Assembly (NCBI GenBank): GCA_017962865.1
Contig: JAGCUM010000171.1
Location: 1 to 5,267 of the forward strand
Direction of reading: 5' to 3'
DNA: 5,267 nt
DNA from: Spirochaetales bacterium
Lineage (GTDB): Bacteria > Spirochaetota > Spirochaetia > Sphaerochaetales > Sphaerochaetaceae
Shown here: positions 1 through 5,267 of the stretch, in pieces
Position numbering within the stretch: the first letter of the stretch is position 1
Layout: every line of letters starts with the position of its first letter
Translations under genes and position numbers: made by a program
The notes under the pieces: generated by a model
Seen by the model: only the letters and a program-made list of their open reading frames with translations
Told to the model about the DNA's origin: nothing
Database searches by the model: none

Positions 1-103
1 GCCATTTCGAAATAGGGCAAGACTGCCCTCGCATTCCTTATATTGTCAAGTAAAAATCTATTTCATTTGATAATGATTAGTCAAGGTTGGGTTTTTAGTA
101 AAC
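1..103. other. AT-rich intergenic region downstream of trkH
   Basis: No coding region could be supported here. Reading on the minus strand (downstream of trkH), the stretch carries an imperfect dyad at 67-84 (TTGATAAT, one base, ATTAGTCAA), then a 6+6 base inverted repeat at 14-29, and a perfect 10-base palindrome ATTTCGAAAT at 4-13. It probably holds the trkH 3' end and possibly the promoter of a further minus-strand gene beyond the left edge. No well-spaced -35/-10 pair could be identified with confidence. Confidence 0.5.
14..29 (-). terminator. weak candidate terminator hairpin after trkH
   Basis: AGGGCA and TGCCCT form a perfect 6-base stem around a 4-base loop, 74 bases beyond the trkH stop codon. 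On the minus strand the stem is followed by ATTTCG rather than a clean run of T, so it is at best a poor intrinsic terminator. It could equally be a processing or RNA-stability hairpin, or chance. It is listed because it is the only stem-loop of any strength downstream of the trkAH operon. Confidence 0.25.
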
Positions 104-1570
104 TCAGCGCTTCCAGAATGAGCGGGAGAAGATTACAAGAACGGTGAAGACCTCAAGTCTGCCCAGAAGCATCTCGAAGGAACAGACCCACAATGACCAC
201 AGCGGGAAGATGGAGAAGTTCCCGGCCGGGCCGACTTTTCCGAAACCGATTCCGATGTTGCCCAGGCTCAGGATCGATGCCGCCATGCATGTCTCGATGT
301 CGATGCCTGTTATGGTCAGGACCAATGTGCCCAAAAGCCATGTGATCATGTAGATTGCACAGAATGCGGCGATCGACATGATGGTGTTGTCGTGGACTAT
401 GTCATCTCCGAGTCTGATCTTGGAGACCGAAGATGGATGGATTCTGTTGCGTATGGTGTTGCCCGTAAGCTTTACGAGGGTCTCGATTCTGGTGACCTTC
501 ATTCCGCCGCCGGCCGATCCAGCACAACCGCCGATGAACATCATCAGTACGACAATCATGATCGAGAACGTGGGCCAGTTGAGGTAGTTGGTGGTAGCAA
601 AGCCTGTTGTAGTCAGAACCGATGCCACATGGAATGCCGAATATCTGAATGCAGTGAGTATGTTGGGGTATGTTCCGGTAGATGTCAGCTGCAGAGCGGC
701 AAGGAGGGAACATACCAGCCAGATGAAGAAGAACCATCTGAGCTCGGAATCCTTCAGCGCACTTTTGATCTTGCCTGTAAAGGCCTTGTAATAAAGCGAG
801 AAGTTGGCGCCGGCAATCAGCATGAAGAGTGTCACTACGGCGTCGACATATGCGCTGTTGAAGGCTCCGATCGAAGCACCTTTCACGCAGAATCCGGCTG
901 CGGCGATGGTGGAGAAAGTGACGGTTACTGCCTCATAGAGACTGAGTCCGCCAAAAAGCAAAAAGATGGTCTCTAATACGGAGAAACCTACATAAATTCC
1001 CCACAAAGCCATTGCTGTGGTCTTCGTTTTCGGTGTGAGCTTACCCTTGACGGGGCCGACTGATTCAGCTCCCATGAGGTGGAAGGTTCCGGCTCCGGTG
1101 GTGACACCGATGGCCGGGAGCAGGGCGACGAACAGAACGACTATTCCCATTCCGCCGAGCCAGTTGGTCATGCTTCTCCAGAACAGGATTCCCTTGAAGC
1201 AGCCTTCTATATTCGTCAGGCTGGTGGCTCCTGTCGTCGTAAAGCCGCTCATGATCTCGAAGAACGCTGCGCTGTAGGATTTGAAATCACCTGAAAGAAC
1301 CAGCGGGATTGCTCCGAACGATGTTGCGATTATCCAGGAGAAAGTGACGAAGAAGAATCCGTCACGCTGTTTCAGGTTGCTGATTTCGACTCTTCTCAAC
1401 AGCAGTAATGTTCCTCCGGAGAAGAGGACCATTATTCCGATTGTGATCAGAAATGATGTTGCAGCTTTTGACTCTCCGTAGTGATAGCTGACCAGAAGCG
1501 GAACCACCATGAGGATTGCCAGGAAGATCTGAATGAACGCCAGAAGCTTAATGTTCTTTTTCAGATTCAT
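104..1570 (-). CDS. trkH: Trk system potassium uptake protein TrkH (membrane pore subunit)
   Basis: This is the K+-translocating subunit of the Trk uptake system, a polytopic inner membrane protein of 488 residues, a normal length for the TrkH/KtrB/HKT superfamily. The fold is four membrane-pore-membrane repeats. The pore loops are visible: P1 SGFTTTGATSL (108-118), P2 STIAAAGF (220-227), P3 LTTTGFAT (319-326) and P4 LGNIGIGFG (436-444). Each keeps its filter glycine (G114, G226, G323, probably G440). Other family signatures are WRSMTNWLGGMGI (131-143), the gating-loop motif GGCAGSAGGGMKV (347-359), and MLLGRLEVFTVLV (467-479) near the C-terminus. The gene is intact. Its ATG lies one base after the trkA stop, and an AAGAAGG-type ribosome binding site (about 1576-1583) sits inside the end of trkA, so translation is probably coupled. 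TrkH works with cytosolic TrkA, which binds nucleotide and gates the pore. P2 differs from the common TIATGGF form. Confidence 0.97.
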   Translation of the reverse strand: MNLKKNIKLLAFIQIFLAILMVVPLLVSYHYGESKAATSFLITIGIMVLFSGGTLLLLRRVEISNLKQRDGFFFVTFSWIIATSFGAIPLVLSGDFKSYSAAFFEIMSGFTTTGATSLTNIEGCFKGILFWRSMTNWLGGMGIVVLFVALLPAIGVTTGAGTFHLMGAESVGPVKGKLTPKTKTTAMALWGIYVGFSVLETIFLLFGGLSLYEAVTVTFSTIAAAGFCVKGASIGAFNSAYVDAVVTLFMLIAGANFSLYYKAFTGKIKSALKDSELRWFFFIWLVCSLLAALQLTSTGTYPNILTAFRYSAFHVASVLTTTGFATTNYLNWPTFSIMIVVLMMFIGGCAGSAGGGMKVTRIETLVKLTGNTIRNRIHPSSVSKIRLGDDIVHDNTIMSIAAFCAIYMITWLLGTLVLTITGIDIETCMAASILSLGNIGIGFGKVGPAGNFSIFPLWSLWVCSFEMLLGRLEVFTVLVIFSRSFWKR

Positions 1571-1571
1571 G

Positions 1572-2951
1572 TCAGCCCTTCTTCTGTTTCAGTGATGTTC
1601 CGACATGCAGAAGCTTCTGGATGAAGCTTGTGGATCTTCTCTCGATGACGGTAATGATGGAATCTCCGGCTTCAATGGCATAAAAACCTCCGGGTATCAC
1701 CGTACTTCCGTCCTTCTTTGTGATACCGGCGATGATTCCCTTTCCTCTCATGTCTATGTCTTTGAGATACTTTCCGACAATGGGATTATCATCGGTGATC
1801 GTAAACTCGAAGGCTTCGATCTGGCCGTCGAACAAGGAGTGCATGCTTGCAACGTTCTGTCCATGGAGATACCTCATCAGGGAATCGACGGTGACATCCT
1901 GAGTGGAGATGATGTTGTCGATTCCGAGGTGGCTTGCCATTCTCACATAGTTCGGGTTGTGGCTCACCAGGGCGAGGCTGTTCTTGATGCCGAAATGCTT
2001 GGCATAGCTTGCGGTGATGATGTTCAGCTCGTCGTTGTAAGTCAGGCAGAGAAGCAGGTCATAGTTTTTAAGGTTCTCTTCCTCGAAGACGTTCTCGTTC
2101 GTGATATCTGCATTCAGTACCAGGACGCCAGGATACATGGTGGCCATCTTCTCACAGATGTCCGCTTTCATGTCTATCAGGGCAATATCCTTGTGCTGAT
2201 ACTTCGGTATCAATCTCAGAAGGAAGTCCGCTACCTGCGTCGCTCCAACGATGGCGATACGCTTGGCCTTCATGGATCTGCGGCCGACCGATGAGAGAAG
2301 TCTCTCTACGCTGTCTTCATGGGCAACCATACTGAGTGTGTCGCCTGTTCTGACTATCGTGTTTCCGCTGGGGACGAGAGCTTCTCCGTTTCTGTTCAGG
2401 GCAGCGATGATGAAGTTCGCATCGATATCATGTCTGAGCTGGATGACTGTCTTGTCGGCGTAGGGGGAGTTCTTCTCTACGGATACGTTGTAGAGCACCA
2501 GCGAAGAATTCTCGAACGAAATGATATCGCTGTAGATTCCACGCTCGACATCCTGGTAGATATACTGGGCAACTTCCTGGGTCGGGTTGACTATATGTGT
2601 TATTCCCATCAGGGAGGTTCCGATTCCGCTGTATCCCGTGTATGAGAGGTTTCTGATCGAAGCAATCGTCAGCGGGATGTGGAATTCTGAAGATGCTATT
2701 CCGCTTGAGACCAGGTTCGTCTCATCGCTTCCCGTAAGAGCAATGAAAGCATCTGCATCGTCTATGCCTGCGTCGCTCAGGTCTTCAAGGTTTGTACCGC
2801 TGCCCTTGAACCCGAGGCAGTCAACCTTGCTCATGGCATCGTTTATGTCTTCAGTGTCCTCATCTATGATGATGACATCCTTGTTCTCTTCGACAAGGTG
2901 GCGAGCCAGCCTTATGCCTCTGCGTCCGGCACCCAGAATTGCTACTTTCAT
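1572..2951 (-). CDS. trkA: Trk system potassium uptake regulatory subunit TrkA (two RCK domains)
   Basis: This is the cytosolic nucleotide-binding gating subunit of the Trk K+ uptake system, assembling as a ring under TrkH. From the chosen start it has 459 residues, the standard TrkA length, with two RCK units. Unit one has a Rossmann domain opening MKVAILGAGRRG (GxGxxG at 7-12), an acidic cluster closing strand 2 (D30, E31), and a TrkA-C domain at about 141-222. Unit two has a Rossmann domain from about 229 (IAIVGATQVADF, acidic D260) and a TrkA-C domain at about 371-452. The second glycine loop is degenerate (GATQVA). The reading frame stays open to a TTG at 2987, with in-frame ATGs at 2981 and 2960. 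I chose the ATG at 2951 because the family begins directly at the first Rossmann strand. None of these starts has a good Shine-Dalgarno sequence. The gene is first in the operon with trkH. Confidence 0.96.
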   Translation of the reverse strand: MKVAILGAGRRGIRLARHLVEENKDVIIIDEDTEDINDAMSKVDCLGFKGSGTNLEDLSDAGIDDADAFIALTGSDETNLVSSGIASSEFHIPLTIASIRNLSYTGYSGIGTSLMGITHIVNPTQEVAQYIYQDVERGIYSDIISFENSSLVLYNVSVEKNSPYADKTVIQLRHDIDANFIIAALNRNGEALVPSGNTIVRTGDTLSMVAHEDSVERLLSSVGRRSMKAKRIAIVGATQVADFLLRLIPKYQHKDIALIDMKADICEKMATMYPGVLVLNADITNENVFEEENLKNYDLLLCLTYNDELNIITASYAKHFGIKNSLALVSHNPNYVRMASHLGIDNIISTQDVTVDSLMRYLHGQNVASMHSLFDGQIEAFEFTITDDNPIVGKYLKDIDMRGKGIIAGITKKDGSTVIPGGFYAIEAGDSIITVIERRSTSFIQKLLHVGTSLKQKKG

Positions 2952-3033
2952 AGATATCATGTTATATAAAAGGGAATTCATAATCAACTGTTATAAAGGG
3001 TACTTAAATGTATATCTGCAATCGGGGGATGAT
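2952..3033. promoter_or_regulatory. divergent promoter region between trkA and the GNAT operon
   Basis: These 82 AT-rich bases separate two divergent transcription units, so promoters for both should lie here. On the minus strand, TATAAC at 2966-2961 is a plausible -10 element, with TTGATT at 2987-2982 as a weak -35 at a short 15-base spacing. A second TATAAC lies at 2995-2990. On the plus strand, TATAAA at 2992-2997 is a possible -10, but I see no matching -35. A repeated motif, GTTATATAAAAGGG at 2961-2974 and GTTATAAAGGG at 2990-3000, overlaps all these elements. Its role in regulation is inference. Confidence 0.45.
2961..3000. repeat. short imperfect direct repeat in the divergent promoter region
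   Basis: GTTATATAAAAGGG (2961-2974) and GTTATAAAGGG (2990-3000) are two copies of one motif, with starts 29 bases apart, close to three helical turns. The first copy has three extra bases in its A/T core. Read on the minus strand, both give CCCTTT...TATAAC, so each contains a possible -10 element facing trkA. They may be a duplicated promoter core, a pair of regulator sites, or chance in AT-rich DNA. Confidence 0.4.
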
Positions 3034-3552
3034 ATGGACATGAAAATCAGGAAAACACTTCCTTCTGATCTGGACACATTGATGTCCGTATATGACCGCG
3101 CCAGGGCATTCATGGCAGAAAACGGGAATCCGACCCAGTGGGGACCCAGAAAGTGGCCGCCCAGAGAGCTGATCCTGCAGGATATAGAGCAGGGCAAGAG
3201 CTATGTGTGTGAACAGGACGGTCTCATTGTAGGCACCTTCTTCTATGACTGCGGCAGCGATATCGAGCCCACATACCGTGTCATCGAGGGTGGATCATGG
3301 TCTTCGACCGAGCCGTACGGAGTGATACACAGAATCGCAAGCAGCGGCACTGAAAGGGGAGTAGGGAAGTTCTGCATTGAATGGGCTCTCCGAAAATGCA
3401 GTTATCTGAGAATCGATACCCATGCGGACAATGCGGTGATGCAGGGCCTTCTGGAGAAGCTCGGTTTCCGTTATTGCGGCATAATCTATGTCGAAAACGG
3501 AACGTCACCCCGCAGAGCCTATGATAAAATGACTAACGGAGGAACGATATGA
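3034..3552 (+). CDS. GNAT family N-acetyltransferase
   Basis: This is a cytosolic GCN5-related acyltransferase of 172 residues, complete and of usual single-domain length; it would transfer an acetyl group from acetyl-CoA to an unknown amine. The N-terminal strand-helix IRKTLPSDLDTLMSVYDRA (5-23) is the typical GNAT opening. AENGNPTQWG (28-37) characterises a subgroup I recognise from gut anaerobes. The acetyl-CoA region is GVIHRIASSGTERGVGKF (96-113), where ERGVGK stands in for the usual R/Q-x-x-G-x-G/A loop. The C-terminal part LRIDTHADNAVMQGLLEKLG (125-144) followed by FRYCGI is the classic motif B and strand 6. The ATG at 3034 is preceded by GGGGG (3024-3028) at 5 bases; the ATG at 3040 is an alternative. 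The frame is open far upstream into antisense trkA, but that extension is not GNAT-like. The stop overlaps the next gene's start (ATGA), so the two are probably translationally coupled. The substrate cannot be read from sequence. Confidence 0.9.
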   Translation: MDMKIRKTLPSDLDTLMSVYDRARAFMAENGNPTQWGPRKWPPRELILQDIEQGKSYVCEQDGLIVGTFFYDCGSDIEPTYRVIEGGSWSSTEPYGVIHRIASSGTERGVGKFCIEWALRKCSYLRIDTHADNAVMQGLLEKLGFRYCGIIYVENGTSPRRAYDKMTNGGTI

Positions 3553-4040
3553 ACAGCATTTTCCATCGCATCAGCGTCAGAAAGTATCAGGACAGACCTG
3601 TAGAGAAGGAGAAGACCCTTGCAATTCTCAGGGCAGCCATGCAGGCCCCGTCTGCAACCAACCAGCAACCGTGGGAGTTCTTCGTGGTAACCGACAGGGC
3701 CAAGTTGAAGGAACTTGCCGATGCATGTCCTTACGGGAAGATGACTGCAACTGCACCCGTTGCCATAGTTGCTGCCTACAGAAGCGACTGCAGGTTGCCC
3801 GAATATGCCCACATAGACCTCTCGATTGCCATGGAGAATCTCTGGCTCGAGACCGATGCACAGGGTCTCGGCGGAGTATGGATCGGTACTGCTCCCATCG
3901 AGAACAGGATGAAGGCAGTTGAAAAGGCAATCGGTATGCCTGCAGGGCTGAGGGCATTTGCGGTGTTCCCATATGGATACCCGGCAGAGGAAAGGGAGCA
4001 GCAGGATCGTTTTGATGAAAACCGCATTCACTGGCTGTAA
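3549..4040 (+). CDS. small nitroreductase family protein (FMN-dependent)
   Basis: This is a flavin-dependent oxidoreductase of the nitroreductase fold, 163 residues and so at the short end of the family. Such enzymes use NAD(P)H and FMN to reduce nitro compounds, quinones or other acceptors; the physiological substrate is usually unknown, as here. Family signatures are RISVRKYQDRPV (7-18), which carries the FMN-phosphate-binding R-x-S-x-R; APSATNQQPWEFFVV (33-47), the second FMN loop; a central helix AHIDLSIAMENLWLETDAQG (87-106); and GLGGVWIG (106-113). The C-terminal segment with FAVFPYGYPAEE (137-148) matches the usual GYP ending. A strong GGAGGA ribosome binding site (3538-3543) lies 5 bases before the ATG, which itself overlaps the GNAT stop codon. 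The gene is intact. Co-transcription with the acetyltransferase suggests linked small-molecule modification or detoxification, but this is inference. Confidence 0.92.
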   Translation: MNSIFHRISVRKYQDRPVEKEKTLAILRAAMQAPSATNQQPWEFFVVTDRAKLKELADACPYGKMTATAPVAIVAAYRSDCRLPEYAHIDLSIAMENLWLETDAQGLGGVWIGTAPIENRMKAVEKAIGMPAGLRAFAVFPYGYPAEEREQQDRFDENRIHWL

Positions 4041-4052
4041 TGGAGAAATCCC

Positions 4053-4703
4053 ATGAAGAGAATCCTTGGAATTGTCTTTGTTCTGATTGTGTCTGCAGGC
4101 TTTCTGGCTGCACTCACTCTCGATGACAGCACCATCACGGTAGGGGTCAGCTTCGATACGATCTCTGCTTCCGGTCACAGTTATGAAGCAAATGCCTCAT
4201 TCGGTTCGAAAACCTCAGGGGGATCGGCCTATCTTTTCTATGATGTCAGATGGGGACAGTCCAACTGGTTCTCGCGAATAGGTTATGAATTCATCCTTTT
4301 CAAGGGCGATTATGTCTTCAAGGATGTATCCTACGGCAAGGATTCGGGGTACGGCAGATCTGCATCCAAGCACAGGGGCGGGGCGTATTACTCCTACATG
4401 GCAAGCAAGAAAGTAGGGTTTGCAATCGGTGTATCTTTTGCGGAAATCACGATGAGAATGACCGATGACTCGGCAGGCGTAAAGCTTACGAACTCGTTCA
4501 TCTCGATCGGGCTGATAGCCGACTGCCAGTTCTATTTCACCGAGAGGTTCAGTGCAAGGTTCTCCCTCAATCCCGATTTCATTTTCCTCACACTCGACAG
4601 ATTCCAGTTCAACGACGGAAATTATGAAATGATTCTGTCTCAGGCAGGCTTCTCCAGCGGATATGCCCTCGGAGCAAGGGTAGGTCTGTCCTATATGTTC
4701 TGA
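4053..4703 (+). CDS. predicted small outer membrane beta-barrel protein
   Basis: I do not recognise a named family. The 216-residue product starts with a clear signal peptide: K2-R3, a hydrophobic core at 4-18, and a plausible signal peptidase I site around A19-A20. There is no lipobox cysteine. The mature part shows alternating polar/aromatic strands typical of barrels: SAYLFYDVRW (58-67), WFSRIGYEFILF (72-83), VGFAIGVSFAEI (121-132), FISIGLIADCQFYF (149-162), FSARFSLNPDFIFL (166-179) and YALGARVGLSYMF (204-216). The last strand ends in Phe, the usual C-terminal recognition signal for the Bam machinery. Size fits an 8-stranded barrel; the Gly/Ser/Lys-rich stretch at 95-110 looks like a surface loop. 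A GGAG ribosome binding site (4042-4045) lies 7 bases before the ATG, and the gene follows the nitroreductase by 12 bases. A pore, adhesin or structural role is possible; none can be chosen. The 3' end overlaps the convergent gene by 13 bases. Confidence 0.75.
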   Translation: MKRILGIVFVLIVSAGFLAALTLDDSTITVGVSFDTISASGHSYEANASFGSKTSGGSAYLFYDVRWGQSNWFSRIGYEFILFKGDYVFKDVSYGKDSGYGRSASKHRGGAYYSYMASKKVGFAIGVSFAEITMRMTDDSAGVKLTNSFISIGLIADCQFYFTERFSARFSLNPDFIFLTLDRFQFNDGNYEMILSQAGFSSGYALGARVGLSYMF

Positions 4704-5266
4704 GCCTCGAGAAGGATATCCAACCTCTTGCTGAACATAAGTTCCAGACGTGTCTGCCTAAGCGAATTCAGGTCGGAGAAAGCTTCCTGCAGGCTTTCGG
4801 GTAAAGAATGTATCTGATTGAGTCCGATAGCCTGAACACCGAGAATAGCTGCTGTTTTTTGTGGCATTTCCTCTTTATAGGTATAGCATTGGGCTCCTTC
4901 GATGCTGTCATATGAACGGAAGCAACGGTTGAAATCCATCAGGGGGAATAGTTTTTCTGGAACGTTGTTTTCATTGTTTATCCAAAAGCCCCAGTTCCTC
5001 GCATGTCGGTCTGTGTTGCCTACCAGATAGTCGATGATATTCATCATGTGATATCCGTATGAATCCTGTTCATTAACCAGGTCCCACAGTTTCTTGTTCT
5101 CCCTTATCAGGTAGGGAACCATCTCAGGGACAAATACTATGCTCTTATCCTTTGTGGTTATCAGTTCGCTTCTCGTCACGCGTCTGTCTTCGAAGTCCGT
5201 CGGTTCGTAGAGTACCTGGTCGACGGCAAAGCATCGGGCAATTCTGCTGGCCAGAAGCTCCGACTC
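4691..5266 (-). CDS. HipA-like serine/threonine kinase, C-terminal part (partial, cut by window edge)
   Basis: The reading frame is open to the right edge, so the N-terminus is missing; 191 residues and the TAG stop are visible. The fragment matches the C-terminal lobe of HipA-fold kinases. It begins ESELLASRIARCF, like the HipA helix that starts with a conserved Glu. GNTDRHARNWGF (83-94 of the fragment) contains the catalytic Asp (D86) and the metal-binding Asn (N91). PLMDFNRCF (108-116) supplies the second metal-binding Asp (D111). YGYHMMNIIDYLV (70-82) precedes the catalytic loop. All visible active-site residues are intact, so an active kinase is likely. In classical HipA the target is glutamyl-tRNA synthetase, but this sequence resembles a separate, mostly uncharacterised HipA-like group, so the target is unknown. 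A GTG at 5179 could be mistaken for the start; it lies mid-domain. No HipB-like DNA-binding antitoxin is seen downstream; one upstream would be outside the window. Confidence 0.8.
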   Translation of the reverse strand, partial: ESELLASRIARCFAVDQVLYEPTDFEDRRVTRSELITTKDKSIVFVPEMVPYLIRENKKLWDLVNEQDSYGYHMMNIIDYLVGNTDRHARNWGFWINNENNVPEKLFPLMDFNRCFRSYDSIEGAQCYTYKEEMPQKTAAILGVQAIGLNQIHSLPESLQEAFSDLNSLRQTRLELMFSKRLDILLEAQNI

Positions 5267-5267
5267 C

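Noticed and set aside
45..76. Plus-strand promoter TTGTCA ... GATAAT
   Set aside because: The spacing is about 20 bases and it would only drive transcription antisense to trkH, with no gene to express.
392..976. 194-residue open frame on the plus strand within trkH
   Set aside because: It is an antisense shadow of membrane segments and pore loops of TrkH; the translated product has no recognisable fold.
1605..2294. 229-residue open frame on the plus strand within trkA
   Set aside because: It lies wholly opposite a well-conserved gene, shows no domain or ribosome binding site, and is explained by codon composition of the sense strand.
2952..2987. Longer trkA starting at TTG 2987, or at ATG 2981 or 2960
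   Set aside because: The 3-12 additional residues precede the universal first Rossmann strand, and none of these codons has a ribosome binding site. It remains possible for the ATG at 2960.
2587..3033. Upstream extension of the GNAT reading frame, opposite trkA
   Set aside because: The extension reads as antisense of trkA's 5' end and the intergenic region, with no GNAT similarity. The GNAT domain begins right after the ATG at 3034, which has a ribosome binding site.
3519..4178. 219-residue open frame on the minus strand across the nitroreductase
   Set aside because: It is rich in Cys, His and Pro with no family resemblance, and lies opposite an intact nitroreductase with full motifs.
4745..4756. 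Inverted repeat CAGAC-GT-GTCTG as a terminator for the barrel operon
   Set aside because: The stem is only 5 bases with a 2-base loop, there is no T run, and it lies in HipA-like coding sequence.
4691..5179. HipA-like gene starting at GTG 5179
   Set aside because: The same frame continues to the window edge with HipA-like sequence (ESELLASRIARCF), so the GTG is an internal Val codon and the gene is partial.

Overview
The window reads as ordinary chromosomal sequence from a Gram-negative, probably anaerobic or host-associated bacterium. An outer membrane is implied by a small secreted protein with amphipathic strands ending in Phe, the usual terminal signature of beta-barrel outer membrane proteins. 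The combination of a two-RCK TrkA paired with TrkH, a small nitroreductase, a GNAT enzyme of a type I associate with gut anaerobes, and a HipA-like kinase would fit a spirochaete of the Sphaerochaeta/Treponema kind. That assignment is inference from general resemblance; there is no rRNA or other marker here.

Layout. Bases 1-103 are AT-rich and non-coding and contain two small inverted repeats. Bases 104-2951 hold a two-gene minus-strand operon, trkA then trkH in transcription order, with one base between the trkA stop and the trkH start. It encodes a complete Trk potassium uptake system: the NAD(H)/nucleotide-binding gating subunit and the membrane pore. Bases 2952-3033 are a short divergent intergenic region that must serve both directions. 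Bases 3034-4703 hold a compact plus-strand cluster: a GNAT acetyltransferase, a small nitroreductase (4-base stop/start overlap) and a small predicted outer membrane beta-barrel protein (12-base gap). On the minus strand, 4691 to the right edge is the C-terminal part of a HipA-like kinase gene. It converges on the barrel gene and overlaps its 3' end by 13 bases.

How it works together. TrkA and TrkH together form a regulated K+ uptake channel/transporter. The plus-strand cluster is probably one transcript, but its three products have no obvious shared pathway: two soluble modifying/redox enzymes and one envelope protein. The HipA-like gene is an accessory-type kinase whose N-terminus lies outside the window.

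No mobile element, CRISPR array, tRNA, rRNA or clear riboswitch was found. I see no convincing new multi-gene system. The points most worth a second look are the near-leaderless trkA start, a duplicated motif in the divergent promoter region, the overlapping convergent gene ends, the divergent second pore loop of TrkH, and the stand-alone-looking HipA-like kinase.
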